From positions 1 through 64,000 of the forward strand of contig NZ_JAKGGD010000007.1 in the NCBI RefSeq assembly GCF_021556615.1: a stretch of DNA of 64,000 nt, read 5' to 3'. Origin of the DNA: Paracoccus salsus (GTDB lineage: Bacteria; Pseudomonadota; Alphaproteobacteria; Rhodobacterales; Rhodobacteraceae). Position numbers and translations under genes: made by a program. Shown here piece after piece: positions 1 to 8,999 of this stretch (position 1 is the stretch's first letter; every line of letters begins with the position of its first letter). The notes below the pieces were generated by a model, which saw only the letters and a program-made list of their open reading frames with translations, made no database searches and was not told the DNA's origin.

Positions 1-241
1 CAAGGAGGAGATCGACCCCATTCTCAGCATAACTACGAAAGCCGCCTGATCATGACCTCAGGCCATCTGGAAATTTACACCACCTTGACGGACGTGACCG
101 TGGCGCTCCGATGACGAATTTGTCCCATCGTGCTTCCTTCCATTCCTGAGAAAGGATCGCACCATCAAACCGTGGGATCAAACATCTAGTGCCAAGGGCA
201 ACTAGCGCCGGTTTGCGTTCACCGTCGCAACCGGGGCATTT
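1..241 (+). other. left edge, possible 3' end of a truncated gene
   Basis: No complete gene is visible. Two plus-strand frames run in from the left edge. One ends with a TGA at 47-49 and would give a C-terminus ending EIDPILSITTKAA. The other stays open to a TGA at 112-114 and ends TTLTDVTVALR. Either could be the tail of a gene cut by the window edge; neither is recognised. The stretch 115-241 holds nothing I can name. Base composition here is visibly lower in GC than the rest of the window, like the gene at 242-916, which fits accessory DNA. Confidence 0.25.
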
Positions 242-916
242 TTACGACGGCTTGTCGTGTTCGATTGGCAAGGCTTCGCAGGCTTCGATTTGCCAACCGC
301 CCTGATAGTTTTTCACCAAGCCGTCTTGCGGAAGGTCCATGCCGCCAATCGCAGCAACTTGACCCAAGCACCGGCTAAGGTGCCCACGCAGAACTTCCAG
401 CGCGTCAAAGTAGGCTTCCCGAATGTCGGGCGGGCGGTAGAATTCGCCGAAACGCGGGTGCGGCGGGGCATCGTCGGACCTGTTAAGTAGTTCTTCGTAG
501 GTGAGAAATTGCCGAATGCCTAGCGCCATGGCGTCTACAAGCAGGTAAAGCGAACCGTCTTGTAGGTCGGCAAGTTCAACCTGCTCATCTACCAGAATGC
601 CGCGTATCTCACGCAACGAAGTCAGCGCGTTATCAATGCAGCCGTCGCAGCATTCCCACGCAGAAAGCACGCGCCTGTCAGCAAGGCGAATGACAAGTTC
701 CCGTGCAACCTGCCGTTCCTTGTCCTTCGGGTTCACCGCGATACTAACGAACGGAAGGTTCAAGGTAACGTCGCCAACATGCTTGGTGTAGCGTTGGCGG
801 GCACGGCCCAAAAGTTCGTCATGTCGAAGCGAAATGGAATCTTGCCTGTTCTCATGTCGTTGGCTTACCGCATTCGGGGAACAAACGCAGCCCACAGAAA
901 GAACCGGGTGCGACAT
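242..916 (-). CDS. hypothetical protein, accessory region
   Basis: The product is an unrecognised soluble protein of about 224 aa. The frame stays open upstream to 964, but the first ATG is at 916; the earlier in-frame start would be a TTG. No strong ribosome-binding site decides between them. Residues from about 40 onward look like a genuine fold: a hydrophobic strand (LNLPFVSIAV), a mixed helical stretch with a Cys cluster (WECCDGC) and several amphipathic helices. No catalytic motif, signal peptide or membrane segment is visible. The gene has lower GC than the window average and lies just past the 3' end of the tRNA-Ser gene, a common place for integrated DNA. It may belong to an island that extends left of the window. 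Function unknown. Confidence 0.6.
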   Translation of the reverse strand: MSHPVLSVGCVCSPNAVSQRHENRQDSISLRHDELLGRARQRYTKHVGDVTLNLPFVSIAVNPKDKERQVARELVIRLADRRVLSAWECCDGCIDNALTSLREIRGILVDEQVELADLQDGSLYLLVDAMALGIRQFLTYEELLNRSDDAPPHPRFGEFYRPPDIREAYFDALEVLRGHLSRCLGQVAAIGGMDLPQDGLVKNYQGGWQIEACEALPIEHDKPS

Positions 917-1029
917 TCGATCACGCTTTCGTGAGCGTTCGGCGGGCCAATCTGACCCCCTCAAAGCCCCAAAAATCGCATGGGCAGGATTGGTTGATCG
1001 CCAATTTATCCAATGAAATCAATAGGTGA

Positions 1030-1119
1030 TGGCGGAGACGAAGGGATTCGAACCCTCGAGACGGTTTCCCGCCTGCACCCTTAGCAGGGGTGTGCCTTCG
1101 ACCACTCGGCCACGTCTCC
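1030..1119 (-). tRNA. tRNA-Ser (anticodon GCU)
   Basis: Read on the minus strand, this 90-base gene starts GGAGACG. That pairs with CGTCTCC at the 3' end, followed by discriminator G and an encoded CCA. The anticodon loop is CTGCTAA, giving anticodon GCU. A T-arm with GGTTCGAATCC and a long variable arm typical of class II serine tRNAs are present. A plausible sigma-70 promoter lies immediately upstream. The 3' end faces the lower-GC DNA at 1-1029, so the gene is a possible integration site. Confidence 0.97.
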
Positions 1120-1126
1120 GCTGCTC

Positions 1127-1155
1127 GGTATATGGACCGAAATCATGCGAAACAA
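1127..1155 (-). promoter_or_regulatory. tRNA-Ser promoter
   Basis: On the minus strand, TTGTTT (1150-1155) and TATACC (1127-1132) are separated by exactly 17 bases. They end 7 bases before the mature tRNA 5' end. The IS21 remnant begins only 18 bases upstream of the -35 box, so the insertion left the core promoter intact but removed whatever lay further upstream. Confidence 0.6.
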
Positions 1156-1283
1156 GTGCTTTTTCCAGCACCTGTGAACCGGCATGCAAAATTGACCCCG
1201 CAGCGGGGTAATCGGTGTTCAAAAATGACCCCTTACACTTATGGTCATGATGCTCCCGAGGTTGTCGGAGAGCGCAGTGTGGG

Positions 1284-1979
1284 ATGGTGGTCGTGGAGAC
1301 GATAGCGAAGATCCGGCGGACGTATTTTCAGGACAAGAAGTCGATCAAGCAGGTCTGCCGGGAACTGCGGGTATCGCGGAACACGGTGCGCAAGGTGATC
1401 CGGTCGGGTGCGACGGAGCTCATGCCGTTCCGGCGACGGTCTCGCAGCGCCGCCTCGTCCGGTTCGACAAGAACCGCTACTCCGTGGATGGCCGAGCCGT
1501 TGGCCGTCCGGTCGAGATCCGCGCCCATGCCGGGCGTGTCGCGTTCTGGCAGGACGGCACGATCGTGGGGCAGCACGCCCGAGCCTTTGGGCGCGACAAG
1601 GCCATTTACGACCCGCTTCACGACATTCCAGTTCTGGCACGCAAGCCCGGTGCCCTCCGGAATGGCGCGCCCTTCAGGGACTGGGATCTGCCGTCGGCGA
1701 TGAGGCCTGTGCCGCGCAAGCTTGGCAAGGTGCCGAACGGCGACCGGCAGATGGTCCAGATCCTGAGCATGATCCCAATCGATGGGCTGGATGCATTGGA
1801 TGCTGCCTGTGCCAAAGCCCTGAACGAAGGGGCGCCCGCGGTCTGGGTCGTCATCACCATCCTGGCCCGGCACCGGGAGCCGCCACCGCCGCTGACGATC
1901 GATACGCCGGACGCGTTGCGACTGAGCTGCGAGCCCGTGCCCGATCGCAAACGCTGCGACAGCCTCAGGAGACCCAGCC
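1284..1979 (+). pseudogene. istA: istA transposase remnant (IS21 family), central domain deleted
   Basis: The N-terminal helix-turn-helix region of an IS21-type IstA is intact from the ATG at 1284 (MVVVETIAKIRR through RNTVRKVIRSGATE). At about 1422 it joins abruptly to the C-terminal third of the same protein in another frame (RLVRFDKNRYSV, ARKPGALRNGAPF, DSLRRPS). The intervening DDE catalytic core, on the order of 1 kb of coding sequence, is absent and the frame changes at the junction. The remnant cannot encode an active transposase. It runs directly into istB, as in intact elements. Confidence 0.85.
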
Positions 1980-2700
1980 ATGGAACGATCACAGGTGCTG
2001 GACGCGATGGGCCAACTGAGGCTCTACGGCATGAAGGCCGCCTGCGACGAGATCATCACCACGGCCGTCAAGCGTCAGCACGAACCGCAACAGATCGTCG
2101 GCGAGTTGCTGGACGCCGAGACTGGCGAGAAGCAGGCCCGCTCGATCAAATACCGGATGACGACCGCCAAGCTGCCTCTGGCGAAAGAGGGCGACGCGTT
2201 CCGCTTCGAGGACAGGCCGATCAACGAGACGCTGGTGCGCGATCCGGCTTCCGGCGAGTTCCTCGAACGGCCGCGCAATGTCGTGCTCATCGGTGGCACC
2301 GGGACCGGCAAATCCCGCCTTGCCGTCAGCATCGCGCGGGCCTGCATCCGTCGCGGCAAGCGCGGGCGCTTCGTCCACGTCGTGGACCTGGTGAACACGC
2401 GCGATGCCGAAGCCCGCGCCGGCCGCCAGGGGCGTACGGCGGACCTGCTGTGCCGCCTCGACGTCCTGATCCTCGACGAACCCGGCGATCTCCCCTTCGC
2501 GCAGAGCGGCGGCCCGCTGCCGTTCCATCTCATCAGCCGCCTCTGCGCGCGCAGCTCGATCATCGTGACGACCCATCTCGACGTCGGCGAATGGCCTTGG
2601 GTCGTCGCGGACCACAGCGCTGCCCGACCGCCTGGCTCAGCACGGCGACATCGTTGAAACCGGCAATGAAAGTTGGCGCTCCAAGACCCGAGATGACCGG
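1980..2700 (+). pseudogene. istB: istB ATPase remnant (IS21 helper), 3' frameshift
   Basis: The frame begins MERSQVLDAMGQLRLYG and reads through an AAA-type ATPase with Walker A GGTGTGKS and a Walker-B-like LDVLILDEPGDLPF. It continues to THLDVGEWPW. The conserved segment that normally follows (the GDAKMTTAL region) is disrupted. The frame then diverges, giving a stop at 2657, while the expected C-terminal sequence (LPDRLAQHGDIVETGNESW) continues in a different frame to about 2695. A small deletion with frameshift near 2600 is the simplest explanation. Normal IstB is about 240-260 aa and assists IstA in target capture; with IstA destroyed this copy has no evident role. Confidence 0.8.
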
Positions 2701-2866
2701 CTCCCACGCTGGCCGTCCGCAACAAGGGGGTCATTCCCGGACGCCGACAGGGGGTCAGGATTCCGTGCCGATTGACATTTTGTGGGCAAGACGATCCCGT
2801 GACGGAGACCGACACGAGGGTGCGGAGCGGCCGCCATCCGGCGCCCAGGCTGGACATGGCAATCCG

Positions 2867-2885
2867 GCCGGACGATCCGGCTTTT
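2867..2885 (+). terminator. stem-loop with T-tract
   Basis: GCCGGA-CGA-TCCGGC is followed by TTTT on the plus strand. This resembles a short intrinsic terminator for rightward transcription leaving the IS remnant. It also lies just beyond the 3' end of the minus-strand hydrolase gene, but in that direction it lacks a T-tract. Confidence 0.4.
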
Positions 2886-2924
2886 CCCGCGGCCGACAGG
2901 AAAGCCGCACAGCCCCGCGATGTT

Positions 2925-4940
2925 TCAGACGCTGTTGCGCGGGATCATTTCGTCCCAGCTTTCCTCATGCACGAGATCCTCGTTCTGCCAGGCGCGCAAG
3001 CGGGCGCGGATGCGAAAATCCGACGCCGTTGACGTCAGGCGCGTGGTTGTCTCGGTCCGGATGTCCCAGTCGTCGCGCCGCATCTTGTGGGTCCAGGTCA
3101 CCTCGCCCTCGGCCGAGATCGGATCGTCCGGCAGGATGGAATAGCGTTCCACCCCCTCTGCGGAATGGGTCAGGCCGTGCTCGGTGATATGAGCCGCCCC
3201 TTCATGATCGCGCACATCGACGATCAGGCGGCCATTATCCGCATCCTCGGAGATTACCCATTCGGACCTTGGTGAGGGATCGAAGCTCTGCTTCAAAGGT
3301 TGCCCGGCGCGGGGTTCGGCGAAGGCGGGCTCTGCCTTCGGGCTGTCGTGCCGCAGTGGCAGGCTGAGCGTGCTCTGCCCGGTGTCGATTTCCAGCGTCA
3401 GCGACTCGGGTGTTGGCCAGGCCAGCGGGAAATAGCTGGTCGACAGGCCCAGACGGATCCGGTGCCCGGCGCGGAAGGTCTGGGCGACATGTTTCATCGG
3501 CACGTCAACCGTATAGACATGCCCCGGCTTCAGTGGGCGGGGATGTTCGTGACTGTCGCGATGCGTCAGGTTCAGCAGGCCGTAGCTGACCCGTGTCGCG
3601 GCACCGTCCGGGGCCACGTCGACCAGCCGCAGGGCCACCTGCGCGACCGGACGATCGGCGGTGAAGGTCAGGGTCAGGATCGGGTCGCCCACCATGTGCA
3701 GCGAAGCGGGCAGCGGGTCGGTCTCGAATGTCAGGCTGCCGGCATCGTCGCGGCGCTGATCGCTGGGTTGATCGCCGACATGTGCGTAGGAACACCACTT
3801 GCCACCGTGCCGGCCGACCCAGAGCGGCGAGGAAATCGCGCGCCGGCCGCCGGGCAGGTCCTCGGTATCCGACAGCCGACCATCCGCCCCAAGCGCGAAA
3901 GCGGTCCGGGTTATGTTGGGCGAGGGCCATGCCGGTTCGGTGATCCAACAACCGTCGCGGCGTGCATAATGGGTCTGCGGGCGGGCGTGATCCTGAAGGA
4001 AGACGCGCAGCGGAGGCTCGTCCATGATCCCCGTGTCCACGCCCTTGAGCCATTGGTCCCACCAGCGGACCTCCTCGGTCAGCCAGTCGATCGCCGGTCC
4101 CGGCACGCCGACATGCGGGTAGCGGTGCGACCATGGCCCGACGAGCCCCTTGACCGGGCCCGGCAGATTCTCGACCAGCCGGAACACGCTGCGGCAATAG
4201 CCGTCCGCCCAGCCGCTGACCGCGTAGACGGGAATCCGGATGTCGGCGTAATCCTCGCAGATCGAGCCGTGTTTCCAGAAATCGTCGCGCGTCTGATGCT
4301 CCAGCCAGTTCTTCAGCCACAGGCCCGAGTTCGTCAGCCGCGCCAGCCACATCTCGCGCCAGCGCGCACCGACATGCGCGGGGTCGGGGGGCAGGGTGTT
4401 GATGCCGAACATCACCGAGGCCCACGACAGCTGTTCGCACAGCAGCGTGCCCCCCATGTAATGAATGTCGTCGGCATAGCGGTCATCGGTGGAACAGATC
4501 GAGACGACCGCCTTCAGCGCCGGAGGTTGCAGCGCCGCCAGTTGCAGTCCGTTGAACCCGCCCCAGGAGATGCCGACGATGCCGACCTTGCCGTCGCACC
4601 ACGCCTGATCGGCGATCCAGGCGATGACATCGCAGCCGTCCTGCAATTCGATCGGGGTATATTCGTCGGTCATCACCCCTTCGGACTCGCCGGCGCCGCG
4701 CAGATCGACGCGGACATAGGCATAGCCGCGTGCGGCAATCCATGGTGCGCGAGAGTGGTCTCGGGTCAGCGTCTTGTCGTTCTTGCGGTAGGGAATGTAT
4801 TCGAGAATAGCAGGCACGGGTGTCGCGTCGGACCCCTCGGGCATCCAGATGCGCGCGGCCAGCCGCGTGCCGTCGGGCATGGCAATTTCGGTATGCTCGA
4901 TCTCGCGGATCGTGGCGGGCAGCGGGTGGTCGATTTTCAT
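2925..4940 (-). CDS. CocE/NonD family hydrolase (S15-like peptidase/esterase)
   Basis: A 671-aa alpha/beta hydrolase of the X-Pro dipeptidyl-peptidase (S15)/cocaine-esterase superfamily. The N-terminal half is the catalytic domain: MPDGTRLAARIWMP near residue 21, the YIPYRK motif near 49, an oxyanion-loop region VRVDLRGAGESEG near 76-88 and the nucleophile elbow GISWGG with Ser125. The C-terminal third (from about residue 390) is the beta-sandwich lid typical of the family. No signal peptide is seen. It is the last gene of the minus-strand cyanophycin operon, 76 bases after the ATP-grasp gene. A role in cleaving an amide or ester bond in a product of that pathway, or in a dipeptide derived from it, is an inference from context. 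The family has broad specificity and substrate cannot be read from sequence. Confidence 0.85.
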   Translation of the reverse strand: MKIDHPLPATIREIEHTEIAMPDGTRLAARIWMPEGSDATPVPAILEYIPYRKNDKTLTRDHSRAPWIAARGYAYVRVDLRGAGESEGVMTDEYTPIELQDGCDVIAWIADQAWCDGKVGIVGISWGGFNGLQLAALQPPALKAVVSICSTDDRYADDIHYMGGTLLCEQLSWASVMFGINTLPPDPAHVGARWREMWLARLTNSGLWLKNWLEHQTRDDFWKHGSICEDYADIRIPVYAVSGWADGYCRSVFRLVENLPGPVKGLVGPWSHRYPHVGVPGPAIDWLTEEVRWWDQWLKGVDTGIMDEPPLRVFLQDHARPQTHYARRDGCWITEPAWPSPNITRTAFALGADGRLSDTEDLPGGRRAISSPLWVGRHGGKWCSYAHVGDQPSDQRRDDAGSLTFETDPLPASLHMVGDPILTLTFTADRPVAQVALRLVDVAPDGAATRVSYGLLNLTHRDSHEHPRPLKPGHVYTVDVPMKHVAQTFRAGHRIRLGLSTSYFPLAWPTPESLTLEIDTGQSTLSLPLRHDSPKAEPAFAEPRAGQPLKQSFDPSPRSEWVISEDADNGRLIVDVRDHEGAAHITEHGLTHSAEGVERYSILPDDPISAEGEVTWTHKMRRDDWDIRTETTTRLTSTASDFRIRARLRAWQNEDLVHEESWDEMIPRNSV

Positions 4941-5016
4941 GAAGCGGTTCCGAAGTGATGCAATTCAAGGGCTGGTCGCGCCGACAGCGCGCAATGTCCA
5001 GTGCGCCCGGGCCTTT

Positions 5017-6315
5017 CTATTCGACGATATCGGCAAACTCGTAGTTGAGCCGCTTCATGATCTGCTCGTAATTCCACAGCAGCTTGGACTGCTTGCCCGC
5101 ACCCATCCAAAGCGAGGCCACGGCATAGCTGTAGGCGTCCTGTTCGGGCAGCTCCGACAATTTCATGCCGCGCTTGACATAAGAGGTGATGCGCGTGCCC
5201 GGAACCTGCTCTGCGGCGACCTCGATCTCGGCGCGCGACGGCGCGCGCGCAACGGTCGCATCGTTGAAGAACACCCGGTAGAAGAATTCGGCCGCGACCT
5301 TGGCAGGCCCCTCGCCGCGTGGCATGTCCGGCTTGCGCCCCAGGCCCAGATCGATCGTCACCTGCTGGTGGCTGACCCCATCGACCATCTCGAACAGGTC
5401 GCAATGCGACTGCGCGATGCGGGTATTGATCTCAAGCAGCCAGATCTTGTTCTGCACCTCGTCCCAGTAATACTCGACATTGAAGCCGGCATTGTCGTAG
5501 CCGATATGGGCCATGACCTTGCGGGTGATCTCGTTCATCTGGTCCTGAACGCGGGGCGGCAGGGTCGAGGGGTAGAGATAGTAGAAAAAGCTCAGGACCT
5601 GCGGATAGCGGATCGAATCCACCGTGCCGTAGGGCACCACCTCGCCGTCATGCACATAGCCCTCGACCGTGCATTGCCGCCCGCCGATCACCCGCTCGGC
5701 CATGCAGTAATGCCCCTCGATCGCGCGGATGTCGTCGGGCAGGTCAGCCTGTTCCATCACGTAGTTGAACGGCTCGGAAATCTGCCCGATCTCGGCGCGC
5801 AAGGCGGTGATCGCGTAGTCGAAATCCTCGGGGCTGTCGATGCGGAAACCGAGACGGGAACCCGAGGACTTGATCGGCTTGACGAAGAACGGAAAGCGCA
5901 GATCCGCCTCGCCGATCTTCGACAGGGCGTTGTCGTCGAACGGATCGAAGGCGGTGAAGGTGGGGGTGTGCTCGGGGATCACCTCGGCCATCACCTTTCG
6001 CGACCAGTACTTGTGCTCGCATTTCAGCAGGCTTTCCAGCGAGGCGTTGCGCGTTCCGTATTTCTGGCACAGCAGCGGCAGCATCGTGGAGACCGGAAAG
6101 TCGATATAGCCCACGATGGCATCGATCGGCCCGTCAAAGGCGTCGAGTGTTGCCTCGGCCTCGGCCAGCATGGCGGGGATATCGAATTCCTGCGTGTCCG
6201 ACACCGCTTCCGGGGTCAGCAAGGGGTGGAAGACCACGTCTTCCACGCCCCTCAGCCGCCTGAGGCGCTCGGCGTTGAGTTCGTTCATTCCGACGACGAA
6301 AACATTTCTTGTCAT
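5017..6315 (-). CDS. ATP-grasp ligase linked to cyanophycin synthesis
   Basis: A 432-aa soluble protein. The N-terminal part (about 1-115) is a Rossmann-like preATP-grasp region (NVFVVGMNELNAERL). The centre is an ATP-grasp fold, with the nucleotide-binding lysine strand FPFFVKPIKSSGSRLGF near residue 144-160 and the metal-binding strand IWLLEINTRIAQSH near 300. It resembles carboxylate-amine ligases of the D-Ala-D-Ala ligase/carbamoyl-phosphate synthase type, without enough signature to name a substrate. It starts 41 bases after cphA ends and lies in the same operon as cphB, cphA and the CocE-type hydrolase. I infer that it joins or modifies an amino acid or dipeptide related to cyanophycin metabolism. 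An independent peptide-like ligase function is the main alternative. Confidence 0.8.
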   Translation of the reverse strand: MTRNVFVVGMNELNAERLRRLRGVEDVVFHPLLTPEAVSDTQEFDIPAMLAEAEATLDAFDGPIDAIVGYIDFPVSTMLPLLCQKYGTRNASLESLLKCEHKYWSRKVMAEVIPEHTPTFTAFDPFDDNALSKIGEADLRFPFFVKPIKSSGSRLGFRIDSPEDFDYAITALRAEIGQISEPFNYVMEQADLPDDIRAIEGHYCMAERVIGGRQCTVEGYVHDGEVVPYGTVDSIRYPQVLSFFYYLYPSTLPPRVQDQMNEITRKVMAHIGYDNAGFNVEYYWDEVQNKIWLLEINTRIAQSHCDLFEMVDGVSHQQVTIDLGLGRKPDMPRGEGPAKVAAEFFYRVFFNDATVARAPSRAEIEVAAEQVPGTRITSYVKRGMKLSELPEQDAYSYAVASLWMGAGKQSKLLWNYEQIMKRLNYEFADIVE

Positions 6316-6356
6316 TCTGGCAGTCCTTTCATGTCAGGCCGCGCGGCCCTCAGGGC

Positions 6357-8999
6357 TCATGCGTGGGCCCGATCGGCCTGAACCGGGAAGCTGCGACCCT
6401 TGAGCCGCTCGGCGGTGCCGACGATGTCATCGACAAGCAAAAGCAGGAAATCGCCGGGTTTCGCGCCGGCAATCGCCTGGCTCACGGCCTCCCTCTCGCT
6501 CATGATGACCTCGACCGAGCAATCCTGCCCCGCCCCGGTGGCTCCGGCCTTGATCAGCTGCGCAACCTCGCCCTCGGTGCGACCGCGCGCGTCGGATTCG
6601 TAGACGTAAAGGACGTCGCACATCTTGGCGAGTTGCGCACCCAGCGCCGACAGATCCTCGTCGCGGCGGTTGCCCGGCGCGGTCGAGACCCCGATCTTGC
6701 GCTGCTGGCCCAGACCGTTGACCAAAGGTTCCAGCGCCTCGAGAGCGGGCACGTTGTGACCGTAATCGATCAGGCACTTGACGCCGTCGGCCTCGAAATA
6801 GTTGGTCCGTCCCGGCATCTGCGCCACCGTCGGATGGAAGGTCCGAAGCCCGGCGCGAATATCGTCGATCTCGATGCCATGCGCCAGCGAGATGGCGGTT
6901 GCGGCCATCGCGTTCTGCACGTTGAAGGGCGCGTGCCCCTCGAACGCGATGGGCACATCGTTCACATCCACCACGTCCACCGTGATCTTGCCGCGCAGCA
7001 ACACGATGCGTCCGTTCCTGACGGTCACGACCATGCGCCGCTCGCTCAGATGCTCTTGCAGCGCGGGATTGTCGGGATCCATGGTGAAGTAGATGATCTC
7101 GCCACGCGCCCAGTAGGTGCCATGCTCCATGACCAGCGGGTCGTCGGCATTCAGCACGCAATACCCGCCTTCTTTCTTGACGGCATCCACGACCACGGTC
7201 TTGCAGCGCGCCAGTTCTTCAAGCGTGTTGATATCCCGCTCGCCCAGATGGTCCGACGCGATGTTGAGCAACACACCCACGTCGCATTCGTCAAAGCCGA
7301 GGCCACGGCGCATGATGCCGCCGCGCGCCACCTCCAGCACGGCATGTTCGACCGTCGGCTCGCGCAGCACGGCATGCGCCGCCGCCGGGCCGGAATAGTC
7401 GCCGCGCAGGATCACGTGGTTGTCGATCTCGACCGTCCCGGTGCAGCCCATGCCGACGGAATGCCCGGATTGGCGCAGGATATGCGCGGTCAGCCGTGTC
7501 GTCGTGGTCTTGCCGTTGGTGCCGGTGATCGCGGTGATCGGGATGCGGCCATTATCGGTCGGGTCCGGGAACAGCATGTTGACGACATGCTCGCCGACGG
7601 GGCGGGGCGTGCCGTGGGTGGGCGCCATGTGCATCCGGAAGCCGGGCCCGGCATTGACCTCGACCACGCCCGCCGATTGCTGGTCAAGCGGCTTGGTCAG
7701 GGTTTCAGCCAAAAGGTCGATGCCGATCACGTCAAGCCCGACAAGCCGGGCGATCCGTTCCATGGCAAACTTGATGTCGGGATGCACCTCGTCGGTGAGG
7801 TCCGTCGCCGTCCCGCCGGTCGAGATGTTGGCGGTGGACTTGAGAAACACCAACTCGCTCTCGGCAGGGACGCTGTCGAGTGTCAGCCCCGCCTGATCCA
7901 GCATGCGGTGGGTCTGCTCATCCACATGGATCTGCGTGAGCAGGTTCTCGTGTCCGACCCCGCGCCGGGGGTCCTCATTCGCCTTGTCGATCAGTTGCTG
8001 GATGGTCGACCTGCCGTCACCGGTGACATGGGCCGGGCGACGGCGCGCGGCCGCGATCAGCTTGCCGCCGATCACCAGCATGCGGTGATCCTCGCCCTTG
8101 ATGTAGCTTTCGACGATCACGGCGCCGGAATCGTCGCGCACCCTGGCAAGGGCGGCTTCATAGCCCGACTTCAGGTCTTCAAGACTGGAAATGTCCGTCG
8201 TCACCCCGCGCCCGTGATTGCCGGCCAGCGGCTTGGTGACCACCGGCCAGCCGATCCACTCGGCGGCTTCCTTCACTTCATCCCAGGAATAGCAGGTAAG
8301 GCCCTTGGGCACGGCCACGCCCGCGTCACCGAGGATCTGCTTGGTCCAGTCCTTGTCGTCGGCGATCGAGTGGCCGATGATCCCCGACGCGTCCGTCACC
8401 GTGGCCTGGAAGCGGCGCTGTTTCACGCCGTGGCCCAGCTGCGTGTAGCTGGTGCCCTCGGTCAGGTTGTAATACGGGATGTTGCGCGCCTTGGCGGCAT
8501 TGACGATGGCCCCGGTCGAGGGGCCAAGCGCGTTGGCGTCGCGCACCCGCTTGAGATGGTCGATGATCGGAGGCAGATCGACATAGCCGCCGTCATACAG
8601 CTTGCGCACGATATCGACGGCAGCCTCGCCCGCCGCGATGCCGGTGGCCTCGTCGCGATAGCGGTAGACGACATTGTAGATGCCGGGCTCGTAGCTGTCG
8701 ACGCTCTTGCCGTAGCCGACCGAAAAGCCGACCAGGTTCTGCAATTCGATCGCCACATGTTCGACCATGTGTCCGGCATAGGTTCCATTGCGCACCCGCT
8801 GCAGAAAGCCGCCCGGCTCGCCGACCGAGCAGCGGTGACCGTAGATGGTGGGAAAGACCGCCTCCAGGCTTTCCGCGATTCCGGGCACCTTGTCGCTGGG
8901 TCTGTCTTCGAGATCCTCGATATCAAGGCGCATGTAGATCGCCTGATAGCGGCTATAGTAATTCGGCCCGCGAAGAGCGCGATGCTCAATTATACGCAT
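6357..8999 (-). CDS. cphA: cyanophycin synthetase
   Basis: An 880-aa CphA, a usual length for the family, which polymerises Asp and Arg into multi-L-arginyl-poly-L-aspartate without a ribosome. Residues 1-160 form the N-terminal domain (IIEHRALRGPNYYS, GTYAGHMVEHVAIELQ). Residues about 215-475 are the ATP-grasp domain that activates the backbone carboxylate (VVTKPLAGNHGRGVTT, VVEVNAGPGFRMH). From 490 on there is a MurE-like ligase domain with P-loop GTNGKTTT (493-500) and the expected GGIMRRGLGFDECDVG and MPGRTNYFE motifs. An SD-like GGAG precedes the ATG, and the first 14 bases overlap the end of cphB, which implies coupled translation. Cytoplasmic; granule forming in known systems. Confidence 0.95.
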   Translation of the reverse strand: MRIIEHRALRGPNYYSRYQAIYMRLDIEDLEDRPSDKVPGIAESLEAVFPTIYGHRCSVGEPGGFLQRVRNGTYAGHMVEHVAIELQNLVGFSVGYGKSVDSYEPGIYNVVYRYRDEATGIAAGEAAVDIVRKLYDGGYVDLPPIIDHLKRVRDANALGPSTGAIVNAAKARNIPYYNLTEGTSYTQLGHGVKQRRFQATVTDASGIIGHSIADDKDWTKQILGDAGVAVPKGLTCYSWDEVKEAAEWIGWPVVTKPLAGNHGRGVTTDISSLEDLKSGYEAALARVRDDSGAVIVESYIKGEDHRMLVIGGKLIAAARRRPAHVTGDGRSTIQQLIDKANEDPRRGVGHENLLTQIHVDEQTHRMLDQAGLTLDSVPAESELVFLKSTANISTGGTATDLTDEVHPDIKFAMERIARLVGLDVIGIDLLAETLTKPLDQQSAGVVEVNAGPGFRMHMAPTHGTPRPVGEHVVNMLFPDPTDNGRIPITAITGTNGKTTTTRLTAHILRQSGHSVGMGCTGTVEIDNHVILRGDYSGPAAAHAVLREPTVEHAVLEVARGGIMRRGLGFDECDVGVLLNIASDHLGERDINTLEELARCKTVVVDAVKKEGGYCVLNADDPLVMEHGTYWARGEIIYFTMDPDNPALQEHLSERRMVVTVRNGRIVLLRGKITVDVVDVNDVPIAFEGHAPFNVQNAMAATAISLAHGIEIDDIRAGLRTFHPTVAQMPGRTNYFEADGVKCLIDYGHNVPALEALEPLVNGLGQQRKIGVSTAPGNRRDEDLSALGAQLAKMCDVLYVYESDARGRTEGEVAQLIKAGATGAGQDCSVEVIMSEREAVSQAIAGAKPGDFLLLLVDDIVGTAERLKGRSFPVQADRAHA

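Larger units (their letters stand above)
1173..2777 (+). mobile_element. IS21-family element, internally deleted remnant
   Basis: The element is bounded by imperfect inverted ends, TGTGAACCGGCATGC at the left and TGTCAATCGGCACGG as the reverse complement of the right end. Both begin with TG and are followed by the repeated TGACCCC-type motifs expected in IS21 termini. Inside are recognisable istA and istB sequences, but the whole is only about 1.6 kb, against roughly 2.5 kb for intact relatives. The missing part is the middle of istA. The flanking bases show no obvious 4-8 bp target duplication (GCACC at the left, TTTTG at the right), so the copy may be a recombination product. It should not transpose by itself. 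Confidence 0.85.

Noticed and set aside
1241-3187. A 648-codon plus-strand frame through the IS remnant
   Set aside because: It joins the istA C-terminal piece to out-of-frame istB and antisense hydrolase sequence; only the first part is genuine coding history.
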